64,000 nt of DNA from Myoxocephalus aenaeus (GCA_038501785.1 JBAMJR010000013.1:3030001-3094000); one strand, 5' to 3'; shown: positions 10,630 through 22,652, counted from the first letter of the stretch. Translations and numbers: made by a program. Notes: generated by a model not told the origin, from the letters alone.

Positions 10630-12599
10630 CTAAAAACAGGGAGGACAAAAACACTTACTGCAATCAAAACGCACTTCATGCACACAGATCGTGTCCCTAC
10701 GATCCCGTTTTTTAAAAGCAGCTGCGATTATTTGACCAAAAAACCTGAATTGACGTCACACCAACATGAAAACATGTTTGATGAAATGTTTGTGAGTTTG
10801 GGAAAATGAAGGTTTCTGCCATGTATTTTTAAACATTTCGTGTTTTTACGCACTTGTCTTGTGTGTGTGTGGATTGCATTTAAATGGGGTGGCGAGCACG
10901 AGGAGTGAGTGAGGGCTTTGTCGCAGTCTATTCAAACACAATTAGATGTCGAGGAGGTAGATTAAAGAGAGGAACAAGGGAGGCATTTAAAAGACAGTGG
11001 CGGATCAAGGTGAAAGAGGGGGAACCCATTTCCCACGGCCCACCGGGTCGTGCAACTGTCTTTAACACTGCTTCACTGTGTGTGTGGCAATGACAGTCAT
11101 ACTGGCGCCGAGCACCTCTGAGGGCCCTGTAATAATGCGTTGATGGGTCTCTTTCTGCATGTATTATCTTTTCAGAATTTAATTTGCATTTATTTGTATT
11201 GTGCGTCTGTGTGTGTGTAGAAAACAGTACGAACCCATTTACATGTATACATAATGTATGCTACGCTGGCTGGGTGCTTCAGTGTACTCAGTGTTTCTCT
11301 TTGTATCTGCCTGTCTGTGTTTAGACTCCGCCCTCCACTCAAATGACAAAGAAGACATAGCGGTACTGTGCGAGTAATAAATCCTGCTTGTCATCTTCCT
11401 CTTGACCCCCCACCGAGCACGAGCTCCTGCCTTCCGCCCGGCTTCTCCCCAATCCCGGCCCAGGACGCATCACTCTTCAACGTGTCAGAGGTCCTGTGGG
11501 ACCCCCCCTCCCCTCCCCCACTGAACCACACACGCCCCATTAGCCGGTGACATAGAATAAAAATAAATTTAAAAAAAACGTTGTTTTAAGATACAGTCAG
11601 ATGTCAGGAACATTTCTGCAATACATAACCCTGAAACAGTTTATTTTTTACTGTTTAGTTGTTCTCAAATCAGCTTCAGTTGGGTGCCTTACATACGTTA
11701 CATTAGTTATATATTTTCTGTGTAACGATGTTAACCTGTTTTATCTGTCCAACAAAAAAAATCTAAATAATTTATACATCTAATCAATCAAGTGAACTGA
11801 ACAAAGTGAATCGTTAAATAAACATTATAGTAAACATAGCCTTTAATGGGATATAAATCACTGGAAAACAATCCACAATTGTGTGAAATAGACAGCAAAG
11901 CAGTGCATTAGAAAGCCTTTACATGTTACAAAGTTGGAAATGCAGGTGATGAAGAGCAGGAATAGGTGTAGAGCCGTATTTATGACAGATAAACGGGGTG
12001 TTTGGGTAGTTACTGAATGAAAAGAGCAGCTGCCTGAAGCGAGAGATTAGAGCGAGCCGGCCGGGGATGAATACAGTAAGAAGAACGGAGTGAGCGAAAG
12101 AGCAAAGGACATGGAGGAGAAAAGGAAGAAGAAAAAAGATCAGAGGGGAGGAAAAAAAAGTAGAGTGGTCCACTTCTGAAACGTTAAAAGCATCAATACT
12201 GGAGCCCCAAAAGGCTTTTAAGGTACAGTCTCTTATCTATCTGCCTTTATCTTCCTCTCTTGTTATCCTTTCTTTTGCACTCTTAAGAAAAAGAGGGAAA
12301 CATAGATGCAACTCTTTGATGTTGCTAACAGCTTTCACCATCAAGCTATTGACAGGGGATGCCCTGCGAGCCCAAGCACACCACTAAACGCACAAAGACG
12401 CTCAGTATTATTAGGCATAATTACCTGAAACTAATGCAGTTCAATACAACAACCTCACAGTAAATCCTGCCCTCATGGCGGTAATAATGCAGAGTTCTTT
12501 GAGAGGCTGCAGCCTGCGGTGCTATTGAACCGCTTTGTACTGCAAAGCATTGCTAGTTTTTTCATTAATGTCAATGAAAGGGAGTTACGGTAATTACAT

Positions 12600-13190
12600 T
12601 CTTAGAAATAAGGGTTCTTAACGGCTTCTTCCTTAAGGGATGAGGTTCTAACCAGAACCATTTGCTTTTGATGAACCTTTTTTGAAGAAAGCTTTTTTTT
12701 AAAGGTTCTTTGTCAGAAGAGTTCCCTGAATAACACTTTTATAAGTTCTTTTATAAGGTTTTTTAAAGCATAGGTGTTAAGAGGAACGTGCATAAACCGA
12801 CCCCCAAAAACTGTGATTGTGAACCATGATTGTTGTGGTTGCACTGCACCGCCTCCGCCCAGGTCCTTAAGGGTACAAGATGAAGCCCTTGGAATATAAA
12901 AAGGGTTCTTGGTAGAACACCCTGGGTGGGTTGTTGTTGGCACCCTTGGAAGGTGGAATGGTTCTGGATGAAACCACTACACCTGACAAGGATTCTTTCC
13001 AGAACCTCTCAGAGGGGGTTCTGGTTGGAACCTCTCCAAAGATGGTTCTAAGTATAACCGTTTATGTTGGGATCTAGGTAGAACCATCTGAAAGGGTTCC
13101 AAGTGGAACTACCAGGAGTCAAAAAGAGTTCCCCTTTGAGGGCAACCCGAAGAACCCTTTACAGTTCTAGTCAGCACCTTTACCTCTGAG
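12600..13190. repeat. GGTTCT/AGAACC repeat block
   Basis: About 590 bp carrying many copies of GGTTCT, GGAACC and AGAACC in both orientations, for example AAAGGTTCTTTGTC, AGGGTTCTTGGTAGAAC, GATGGTTCTAAG, GGTAGAACCATC and GAAGAACCCTTT. The spacing is irregular, about 15-40 bp. It is a degenerate palindromic repeat family known to me from fish genomes; it is not coding. Confidence 0.7.
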
Positions 13191-13450
13191 AGTGTACCCA
13201 TCCACCTTTGTGTATGTTTGTTACTGAGCACATCATGATGTGTGATTCGTGGACGCAGCTTTTCTTCCACCAGTCGGCCATGCAGAGGATTCACACTTCA
13301 GCCAACAGCCCTGCTTTGTTTGTGCAAAGGTTTGTACAAACATTCCACAAAGCCGTGTAAAAGGCATCAGCTGAAAAGCAGAAGAGGTGAAAAGAATCTT
13401 ATTTTTACTCAGAAAGAAGCAGACACAGCTGAGTGAAGAACACGCTGTAT

Positions 13451-13451
<1 letters not shown>

Positions 13452-13489
<38 letters not shown>
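13452..13489. repeat. (CA)n microsatellite
   Basis: About 19 CA units. Confidence 0.95.
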
Positions 13490-13492
<3 letters not shown>

Positions 13493-14104
13493 AAGAAGCA
13501 CAGAAAATCTGAATAGCTGAAGTGTAAATGCTCTTTCGCTGCTGCTAGTAAGAGAAGGGAGACTAGTGTCAAGTATGTGAAGAATGAAAGGAAGGGCTAA
13601 AAGTCAGAGGCAGTCGACTGCAAAGAAAAAAAGAAGAGATGCTTCAGTCAAAGCCAAAGGAGGGGATAGGAGATACAGAATGGAGATAAAAGGAGCATGC
13701 ATGTTTGTTTTTGTCTTAGTTAAGTGAGAGGATCATGCATGTGCGCTCATTCTCACAGCGGGAGTGCTAACCTACATTCTGTCTTTTCCTGACAATAAAC
13801 AGAGACACTGGAGTCTGTTAAGAATGCATTTAATGCAGACAGCGTTTCATCCTTCGGTTTCCATTAAAACGCTCCGATTTATGCTCCATATGTTCATCAG
13901 CATTCTGCTTAGTGTCGACAGCAAAGCAGAGCCACTCGTGATTGTAGCGATTATTGACATATAGAACAGATATTTCAGTCTACAGTAGCAAACTGGAGGT
14001 CAACATTTTTAAATAAACAAAATGCTTGTTGGCTCAGATTAGCCGTCTGTTGCATCCCACTGATGGCAGTGTGTGCTTTGTAACAGAGCTAAATAGAGCT
14101 ACAA

Positions 14105-14358
14105 AAAGTATAACTAATTGATAAATTGACCGACAGAAAAAGAGTTTTTTAATAATCGAAAATTGTTAAAGTAGATGATGGCAGAACGTTCTGTTTTCGG
14201 CCTCTCAAAAATCAAAATGTTCAGTTTTTCTCTATTTTACGTCTATGTTTGAGTTTGGGACATTTTTCACTATTTTCAGACCAGTCGATTAATCCAATAA
14301 CCTGGAAAATGATCGTCAGATTTATCAATATTGATAATAATCATAAATTGCAGCCCTC
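14105..14358 (-). repeat. Decayed fish repeat ending TTGCAGCCCT
   Basis: The segment contains ACCAGTCGATTAATCC, AATGATCGTCAGATTTATCA and AATCATAAATTGCAGCCCTC. These are diverged forms of a common teleost repeat that begins AGGGCTGCAACTAAC on the other strand and carries several ATCGATTAAT-like words. The boundaries are approximate. Confidence 0.6.
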
Positions 14359-14472
14359 TGCAGAGTACTCTGATTACTTAGTTGTCGTTAGCTACGTTCT
14401 CAGTCGGTAACGCGGCAATGGCAATAACGTTGTAATATAAGAAGTTACCCGACACTGCTCGTTGTATGTAAA

Positions 14473-14475
<3 letters not shown>

Positions 14476-14503
<28 letters not shown>
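14476..14503. repeat. (GT)n touching the donor of a PDZ3 exon
   Basis: In the transcript this is a (CA)n tract beginning within the donor sequence itself (GTACACACAC). Confidence 0.95.
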
Positions 14504-14505
14504 AC

Positions 14506-14664
14506 CTTCACAGCCCTCAGCACCACTAGTTGGATTGTCCCTCTTGCGTTTCCCTCCTGTGACATAGAGCGGCGGAGCGTCTCCATGGCCACATGATTGG
14601 ACCTTCCCATGAGCGACTCTCCGTTTACCGCTACCATCTGATCATTGACCTGCAGACGCCCATC
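14506..14664 (-). CDS. pard3b: pard3b exon: PDZ3, second half
   Basis: A 159-nt exon (phase 0 in and out) between CTTTACAG and GTGAAG|GTACAC. It encodes DGRLQVNDQMVAVNGESLMG, then RSNHVAMETLRRSMSQEGNA and RGTIQLVVLRAVK. This is the helix-B half of PDZ3 with the conserved AMETLRRSMS helix. The donor runs straight into a (CA)n tract, and the acceptor is preceded by a (TG)n tract with only CTTTACAG between. Skipping would keep the frame but destroy PDZ3. Confidence 0.97.
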
Positions 14665-14671
14665 CTGTAAA

Positions 14672-14690
14672 GCACACACACACACACACG
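14672..14690. repeat. (CA)n just upstream of a PDZ3 exon acceptor
   Basis: In the transcript it is a (UG)n tract followed by CUUUACAG and the exon. Confidence 0.95.
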
Positions 14691-15006
14691 TCAAGGTGGA
14701 TTTAAATATTTTGTGCATTTTCAATGTGGATTGCAGACCCACGCATGTTTCACAAGTCTATGTGTGAATGTCAAGTTAGTTTCAGAACCGTGTAACCTTG
14801 TGTGTTTCCTTGGGCTATTGTTCTCTCTTTATAACAATGTGACTGATGCTCATAATGGGACTAACCACTGAGCTAGTGATCGAGAGCCACACACACACAC
14901 ACACACACACTCATCTGTATCTTTCACTGAGCATCTCTCTGAAGTCATTATAGCACACACAACACAACACACAACGGAATTCCAACACACGTCTGACTCC
15001 ACCCAA

Positions 15007-15007
<1 letters not shown>

Positions 15008-15053
<46 letters not shown>
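15008..15053. repeat. (CA)n microsatellite
   Basis: About 22 CA units. Confidence 0.95.
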
Positions 15054-15056
<3 letters not shown>

Positions 15057-15414
15057 CATCAGCTCCATCTGTCTAACTTCCCTGGTGTGTCATTTACAAC
15101 GTCTCTACAGCCGACCTGCTTCCTGTCTGTCTGTGCACAGATACTAAGTCTGTGACACGTCAAGTGTGTCCCGGTCCCAGAAGCCCGTCTCTTAAATAAC
15201 GAGCTCCCGTTCTGACGTTAGTTGTCATTTTCCACACGGCTTGACTTTCTGTTCGTGGATGAGGTGAAGTCTCTCAGTCTCTGCTCTGACCCTCTGCAGA
15301 GCGCTAACTCCAGGTGAAGCTTACATTTCTTTCCAAATTCACCGTTTAGTATTTTCCAGGACACAGTTTGTCTTCATCTATCGCTCTTTCAGGTGTGTGT
15401 GAGACTATTATGTC

Positions 15415-15477
15415 ACTATAAGCGTCTTTGGGTACTTAGAAAAGCTCTATATGAAATTGAAGTATTATTATTACTAC
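15415..15477 (+). repeat. SINE/LINE 3' tail beside the PDZ3 exon
   Basis: It reads AAGCGTCTTTGGGTACTTAG, AAAAGCTCTATATGAAATTG and AAGTATTATTATTACTAC. This resembles the shared tail (CTTTGGGTA...AAAGCGCTATATAAAT then ATT repeats) of several fish SINE and LINE families. It ends directly at the splice donor of the exon starting at 15478. The body of the element is not recognisable. Confidence 0.6.
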
Positions 15478-15669
15478 CTTGTACGCCGCCCCTCCATGTA
15501 TAATGGACTTGATGAAGATGCCCAGGTCCTCTCCTGTCTCCCTGGACTTGTTTCCCTTGAGGCTGATGCCCAGGCCCGCCGAGCCGGTGTCATTAAGGGG
15601 CACCTCGAACATGAGCTGCTCCTTCCCGTTCTCCGGAACAAAGCCCGTCACGCGGGACAGCTCATCCTT
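15478..15669 (-). CDS. pard3b: pard3b exon: PDZ3, first half
   Basis: A 192-nt exon (phase 0 in and out) between CTCCCAG and TACAAG|GTAGTA. It encodes KDELSRVTGFVPENGKEQL, then MFEVPLNDTGSAGLGISLKG and NKSRETGEDLGIFIKSIIHG. SAGLGISLKGNKS is the PDZ3 carboxylate loop, and GEDLGIFIKSIIHGGAA is near-invariant in pard3b. An (ATT)n repeat tail starts within a few bases of the donor, reading GTAGTAATAATAATA in the transcript. Confidence 0.96.
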
Positions 15670-17862
15670 CTGGGAGTTGAGGGAGAGAGCGATGGAGGTA
15701 GAAAGGGGGAGAGACATCGATGAGGAAGAGAGAAGGGTGGGAACAGGGTGAGGGTGAGGAGACCGGGGTCAGCTCATTGGGTTTGAATAGTTTCCAAAAG
15801 CTAAACTAAAAGCTTTTCCATTTGAGAGAAGCCATCACAAGGAGCTTTTCAGCTAAATGTCTTTAAGATTGCGGCCAGAGTCTATTTTCACAAAAAAAAA
15901 GAAAATGAAAAAAGCCATTTGGACTGCTATATACACATATTTTTTTTCTTCTTCTTTCAGCTCTGCAATATCAATGAAGTGACCTGTGCATTTTACAGAG
16001 GTAATTGGAGAATACGGCAAACACAGAGAGCCAGAGAGACACAACAGTAGTGAAGAGAGCAGAGGGAATACGGAGAGGAGAGAAAGTCTGCACAACAGAC
16101 GGAGAAACAAGAACCAAAGACTGGCTGTGTAGAAGAAGAAAAAGCCCTAATACAATCCCAGAAAGATGGTGGGGGAAAAAAAACATATTATCAACACGGA
16201 GGTTTGGCAGTAACGACATCCGATGATGAAGTCTGAGACGGAGTTTGTCGGAAAAATATCGGTAAATGAAGAAAACAAGTGAATCCCTCCAGATGGAAGT
16301 GTGCGTTTGAAGCCTGCGAAGGCTCAGTGGGAGGGGGAGCACTGTTGTGAATTATACTGAAATACTGTAATGACAAAAAAAACACTATTCTGTTCCAAAC
16401 ACTGATCAAATGTATGCTTAAGTCAAACGCTTCTAAAATATTATCTTGTTTTAGTATTTGATGAGTGAAACAAACCAAACAGGAACAAAATGAGCTTCAC
16501 ACGATAAATCATATGCTATGAACACGCCACTGACATCAGAAAAAAACATCAGAAGATTTGCCAAAAATCTAGCGATTTATGAAAATGTAAGGTATTTCGA
16601 CCGTTCAGACACACGGTATGGGAGCGAGTGGAGAAGATAATTACTAGACTGGGCTGCGTCGCATACAGATGTGTTTCCTCATGAGTATACAATACTGATG
16701 ACATATGTCAATATTTAAATTTGTGAATGGAGAACAAAGAGTATGTTCACTGACTCTCTGAAGCTTTTTGTGTGGTGGTGGTGGTCCACGAGATGAAATA
16801 TGTTGAAAGCTGAACTTTTTTAACTTTCAGAAAATCATGAATTCAATTTTTTTTTTTTACAATTCGGCATACTTTTGATCCTTCTATTACCAACAATGAA
16901 ACGAAAAAGCAAGACGAGTTGATTTTTGGTTCCCAGCACTGTAGCGAACCAGATCCAGTGAATACAACCCCGACCCTCCAGATGACGTCGTGGACCCAGA
17001 CACGATGGCATTCACAAAATGTACAAAGCAGCAATACTGCTTATTTTGACCGTGGCTGATGACACATTGTTGGTTACATTGAAGATTAAGCCCCCCCCCC
17101 CCTCTCGCCGCCGATTTTAGCGCAAGTGACGCAAATAAATCCCCCACCGCCAAACGGTAGCTCGTACGACATATTTGCACAGTGAAAATGTTCATGGTGA
17201 TATTATTGTGTCCTTGCAATCAAAATTCAGTCCGAGTGTCTATATGTTATTGTCAATTACTGTGTATATGCATGTTTGTTTTTGTCAGAAATAATTGCAT
17301 GTACTTATGGTATAAAGTCGATGTCTGCTGCCAAGCTTTAGTCTGCATGTGCCTGTCTATGTACTGTATGTGCATGAATTGAGTCAGAGAGTGTGAGAGA
17401 GTGTGTATGTGTGCGTTTGTGTGGGTCAGCAGTGTCAGGTTTAGACAGTGTTTGTCTGTGGGGATTGTAGGTTTAACAGCGTTAAGCCGACACAAAGTCC
17501 TCTCCTCTGCAGAAAACTGTTTTCCCTGCTGGAAAACTCCCCTCATCAGACTGACTGTCCAGACCTGATAGGAAGCTCCGCGACCTTGGAAAGAACTCTA
17601 AAACACCCAGAAGAGAAATGTTGCCTACTTTCTGCTCATAATTACATTGGCTATTGTTTCGCCCCCGAGATTCTGTCCGAAGTAATGTTCGTGATTTAGC
17701 AACGTCTCTGTTTTTCCCCACCACCCCCGACATTCGTTATTTATCTGATCGAACGTCCCTGCTTTGTTAATTTATGATTATTATTTGTTTCCCCTTGCAC
17801 TCAGCATGGTGCAGAACCAACGCCAGAGGACGGGTGTTGTCACGCCGCAGGAAGGTTTGAAG

Positions 17863-18110
17863 CAGCGGTTCTCAGCTTGGGGGTCAGGACCACCCAGAGG
17901 GCCGGGAGATGTTTTATGGAATCTGACAATATTATGCAAATGTTTGAAACATTTTTTATCTGGGTGATGAATTAAATTTGCCTATGAAACAATAAATAAG
18001 CACAGCCTCTGGGCTTCCTCTGATAATTTACCTGACAATGAAAAACAATAACAAAAATCATAATTTGGCGTCAAACCTGTGGGGTTTTACAACCAAGTGG
18101 ATAGAGAACC
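17863..18110. repeat. Possible decayed hAT-like element end
   Basis: CAGCGGTTCTCAGCTTGGGG and GTCAGGACCACCCAGAGG resemble the left end of CAG(T/C)GGTTCTCAA-type elements. A convincing right end and a target duplication were not found; ATAGAGAACC at 18101-18110 is the only candidate. Confidence 0.35.
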
Positions 18111-18912
18111 AAACACCATATTAAATAAAGCCTCTTTTTATTAACTGAGATTGCTTCTTTTTTTTTTTAAACAAGAGAAACACACATAGGACTGGACGAG
18201 GGCACAAACTAAATTGTAAGTGCACACCGTAATTTCATGGAACATTTCCATTCCATCAGCCTCATTGCTATGATAGGTGGTTACATCTGTGTGTAACACC
18301 GAGATAATAAACAAGGAGTGTGCACTCGTGTGTGCGTTTTCTGTTTGCCGCCGTGAAAAAAGGTGTTTGTATCTTTGCTCTGTGAACTCCATCAAATCCA
18401 TCCAGTCATAGAGGGGGGAAAAATAAACGCTGTTTGCATAGATGAACCCCCTCGTGCTGGTCGTTTAACATTTAAATGGGTTGCCACAATGATGGATCAA
18501 CGGGAGGACACGCTATTAAAAAGACAGCTCAGTGTCTGTCGGTGTGTGTGAATGAGAATGGGTGTTGTTTTTATTCAACTGAGTCAGAGAAACGTGTGTG
18601 GGAGAAAGATGGAAAGACACATTATGCTGAAATGAGCGAGGGCATTCAACGAAAACAGGCTGGCAAAAAATCTCCTTAACTCACCCCTAAAGGGTGAGGC
18701 AGAGAGAGAAATAGAGAAAGATAAAAAGAGGGAGGAGATAAGAAGAACAATGATTATAATCTTACTGATCATTTATGTGAGTAATATTGAGGGTATACTT
18801 AAATACTACTCTGCTATAAAGTGTATTATTCGTGTGGAAGGACACCTGCTTTCAGCAACATGGTCTTTTAATGAGAGTCACTCGCAGGTGCCCCTCAACC
18901 CAGCCATGCGCA

Positions 18913-18945
<33 letters not shown>

Positions 18946-19750
18946 CCCCATGCTGGGGAAATGACTGCCCAAGGATCCATTTTACAAGGCCAAACAACAG
19001 AAGCCGCTGTGCTACTGTACGGCAGTAGGTGTGATAAAACACACACACACACACACACACGGCTGAGGTAAGTACTCCCAGGGATGAAACCTGACATAAT
19101 GGTCTATGCTGTTGATTTATGAAAATAACTGCCCCATCACTGCTCCCGATGGCACCCCGTGGTCCAATCCCCTCCACCCTGCTCTCCCACTGGCCCCTGA
19201 CGGCCGGTATAAAGGCTGTAGCGGGAGACCACCGGGCCACAATCTGGAGCTTGCACAAGTAAGAGGAGGAGACACACAAAAGAAGAGAGTCGAGGGCGGG
19301 GCCAAACATAGTGGTTGTAAGACAAACAATACAGTTTGGGGGACCGGGGTCTGTATCTCGCGATGGAAAGAGTTAACTAGGCGGGAGCTGTGTGGAGAGA
19401 TGCAGATGCAGGACTGTATAATCGGACTTGTTGTGGTCTACAGTCTCTTGAAGTCCAGCACGAACGCTGCGAGTGGACGATCTCCTCTGGAGCTGCAGAG
19501 TACAGGCGGGCCGAGCCGGTCTGCAAGTCCTGTTAAATTCACAGCAGATGTTGGCGGCGCAGGTCTTCGCCGTCCGAGGCTAAAAGTGGTCGCGGGTAGA
19601 CCACGACGTAATAAGGGGTCACGGTGCGCGCTGGGCAGCCTTCTGTTCATGCGCCGACGCTCCCCACGTGAACGCCGTATTGTGTCTTCCCAACAGTTCC
19701 CAAACCATGGCTGTCGTCTTCCACACGGTGGGACATTACAGGGAATATTC

Positions 19751-19782
19751 TACAGAGAATGTCAGTCTGGACATTCTCTGTA
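19751..19782. repeat. Perfect 13-bp hairpin
   Basis: Arms TACAGAGAATGTC and GACATTCTCTGTA with a 6-nt AGTCTG loop. It lies inside a GC-richer block (about 19380-19980) that looks like an interspersed element but which I cannot name. Confidence 0.75.
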
Positions 19783-19954
19783 AAATAGCGGTTGTCGACA
19801 GACTTCGCTACCTTCAGCTCGCTGTTCCCCCTGTCCGTTACTTGTGCTAAGCTACATTGGACGGCATATGGCGGGAGCTTCATATTGACCCATCTTGTAC
19901 CGATCTTCTGATCTATCGGTAAAAGCAACGTCTCGCTATGTCAATGCCGATGCT

Positions 19955-19990
19955 GTTCCCCGGTGGCTTGAACCCACAACTGACATCTCT
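19955..19990 (-). other. tRNA T-arm-like sequence (possible SINE relic)
   Basis: On the minus strand it reads GTGGGTTCAAGCCAC, matching the RNA polymerase III B-box pattern GGTTCAAxCC with a pairable stem. No A-box half is seen because a (GT)n tract follows at 19992. It may be a relic of a tRNA-derived SINE or chance. Confidence 0.3.
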
Positions 19991-19991
19991 C

Positions 19992-20029
<38 letters not shown>

Positions 20030-20237
20030 ACACCCCTGTACTGAGGGCTTAAACACACAGCGGCGACTTTAGATGATAGGCTGACGGAAGAGCTGATAAA
20101 CCTTCGATAAACAGCGGAGAGATGCGAGATGAGACAGAGAGCCAGAGAGAGAAGAGAGACATGATACCCTTCTCGGCTGCTCTCCACTGGGATGATGGCA
20201 GCTCCTGCAGAGACACCAAGCTGCCAAGGAGTTTGTC

Positions 20238-20286
<49 letters not shown>

Positions 20287-20429
20287 ATGCACAGGTCTCT
20301 GAGGGTGGAACAGATGGGGGATCTACTGTAGTGATTCTGTCAGGTCACATTGGTGACGTTAACAGGGAGATGTAACACACACACGGACACACACAGAAAT
20401 GGACAACACACTGCAAAGAAGTGCACGGA

Positions 20430-20506
<77 letters not shown>

Positions 20507-20604
20507 CGGCTGATCAGAATGAAGAAACTGTTCAATAAAGTTGTTTTGTATTGAATGTGCTCTGTCACCAGCTGCCAACTGTTTACTGATTTAATATGGC
20601 AGCA

Positions 20605-20648
<44 letters not shown>
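19992..20648. repeat. Cluster of (GT)n/(CA)n microsatellites
   Basis: (GT)n at 19992-20028 and 20241-20282, (GC)5 plus (CA)n at 20431-20505, and (GT)n at 20609-20648. Confidence 0.95.
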
Positions 20649-20650
<2 letters not shown>

Positions 20651-22115
20651 AGGAGCATCTGGCGCTAAGGAGAATGTTTCCTGTTGTGTGGGGAAAAAAA
20701 GAAGAAGAAAAAGGAGTCTAGCAGCTCATCACACCAACAGCTTGGTGGCGTCGCTCTGAGACCTTTCATTCAATCCTCTGTATTAGTAGCGAGAGATGGT
20801 TAGTGGCTGGTTTGCATTGGTATCGTCATCCATTATGTTTTACCATTCATGCTATTTCACGCATGGTAGATGGTGATGAAGGTAATGGCAGAAATCCCAC
20901 TTTGCCCCAGTTGTGTTCTGCGTGTATTCCTGTGTTTTGCTTCCCACCACAATAGTGTGTTTCTGTAAATGAATGTGCAGAGCGAGACCCTTAAAGGTTG
21001 CTCCCACATGTATCTGCTGAGGGGGCAAAGTTCCTCTGTGCTCACCTTAAATCTCAGTTTAAGGAGTGGACGCACAAACAGGGTTTTGTGACATCAGCGA
21101 ATCGTGGCCTACCAGGCGATACGTCTTGCATGGAAATTGCAAGACTCCCGTGCACATGCACTGAGGATGAACTTTTCAGCGAAGGAGGAGACAGCTTGTG
21201 TCCAGCAGTTAAAACTTTTGAAACAAAAGGTATTTGCATATTTATAGATTCTGGATTGTTCAGAGAGGGCGAAGGAGTGAGTGTGCCTGCAAGCAGTTCT
21301 AAACACATTACTGAACTTTGGGTGGAAAAACCATATCAAAAAAATGTTAATTTAATTTGACTCGTCTTAAAACACAGTGGGGATCATTAGAGGTGCTCCA
21401 TTCGAAATCCAGAGCATATTTATTGCCTCCACATGGATCTCAACATGGCTGCTCACTGATAACAGTGTTAGCGGCACTAACAGTGCCAATAATTGCAACA
21501 GTGCTGACAGCGTTAACAGTGCTACCTGGTGCGTCCGCACTCACAACATCAGTTGGGCACGCTCACGTGCACAAACATGCACTAACATGCACTAAAAGGC
21601 GCGTGCGGCCTGGTTAAGCAGCCAAGAGAATGAAGAAAGTCCAGTTTCAGCACCTCAGATCAACATTACTCCACGATATCTTTACATAGCAAATATATGT
21701 CTGCTGCTATATTAATGCTCTCGTTGTCGTACAACCTTTAAATTAAACGTGTTTTTACATCTCGAAAATGATTTGTCCGGCAAGAGCACAAAAAAAAATC
21801 TACAGATTTGATGCTCGCCGCATTCCTCGTACGTGGGAAAATATACACAATATATGGTCTGTAATTCGCTTATTTCATTCAAAGTTGGTGTCGTGATATT
21901 GACCAGAACAAAAAGACAGCAAAGTATAGAATAAGAGAAGAAGAGAATGGGAGGGAGCGGGGAGAAAGAGAGGTGTGAAATGTCTGGAAGGAGAAAAGAG
22001 CATCTTTGTTTCAAACATTAGTTTCAAGGCACTAGCCAACTCAGCGGGCGTATGCTTGTTCCTGTGTGAAAAAAATAACTGAAAAACTGTCTTTTTATGT
22101 TGCATGTGTGAGCGA

Positions 22116-22118
<3 letters not shown>

Positions 22119-22181
<63 letters not shown>

Positions 22182-22296
22182 ACAAAGTGTCTTTACAGAG
22201 AGCCAACACAGCAGGTGGATGTACAGTGTACTTGTTATATCGGGGATTTTGTATGAATATGATTGTATGTCAAAGAAAGGCTTTGTGACTTTGAGT

Positions 22297-22384
<88 letters not shown>
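22119..22384. repeat. Two long (GT)n microsatellites
   Basis: (GT)n at 22119-22180 and an 86-bp uninterrupted array at 22299-22384. Confidence 0.95.
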
Positions 22385-22388
<4 letters not shown>

Positions 22389-22584
22389 GTGGTGTAATGT
22401 CTTTGTTCTACAGCGAGCACAGACATTAGCAGACAACACCAGATGGTGGACTAAAATGAGACAACGGAAGAGGGGGAGGAGAAGATAGACAAGATCCTTC
22501 CATCATTTCATCATCATCCTTCTTCAGTTTCCTCTCTGTTAACACCAACAAGCTGGCATAAACCCCAACATCAAATCATTAAAA

Positions 22585-22586
<2 letters not shown>

Positions 22587-22650
<64 letters not shown>
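22587..22650. repeat. (AT)n microsatellite
   Basis: About 32 AT units. Confidence 0.95.

Positions 22651-22652
<2 letters not shown>

Larger units (their letters stand above)
10630..14505 (-). other. pard3b intron with GGTTCT repeat block
   Basis: A 3.9-kb intron. It contains the GGTTCT/AGAACC repeat block (12600-13190), a (CA)n tract at 13452-13489 and a decayed repeat ending in TTGCAGCCCT at about 14105-14358. No coding exon was seen. Confidence 0.7.
14665..15477 (-). other. pard3b intron between PDZ3 halves
   Basis: An 813-nt intron with (CA)n at 14672-14690, 14887-14910 and 15008-15052, and a short interspersed-repeat tail at 15415-15477 reaching the donor of the upstream exon. No further exon was seen. 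Confidence 0.75.

Noticed and set aside
15451..15751. Two 90-codon frames on the + strand over the PDZ3 exon
   Set aside because: Antisense shadows of a clearly conserved PDZ exon with correct splice sites on the minus strand.
19106..19783. 225-codon open frame on the + strand
   Set aside because: It crosses the unexplained GC-rich composite block and starts in microsatellite-adjacent DNA. It has no recognisable domain and a composition unlike a conserved protein.
19955..19990. Intact tRNA gene
   Set aside because: Only a T-arm-like segment is present; no acceptor stem, D-arm or anticodon arm can be built.
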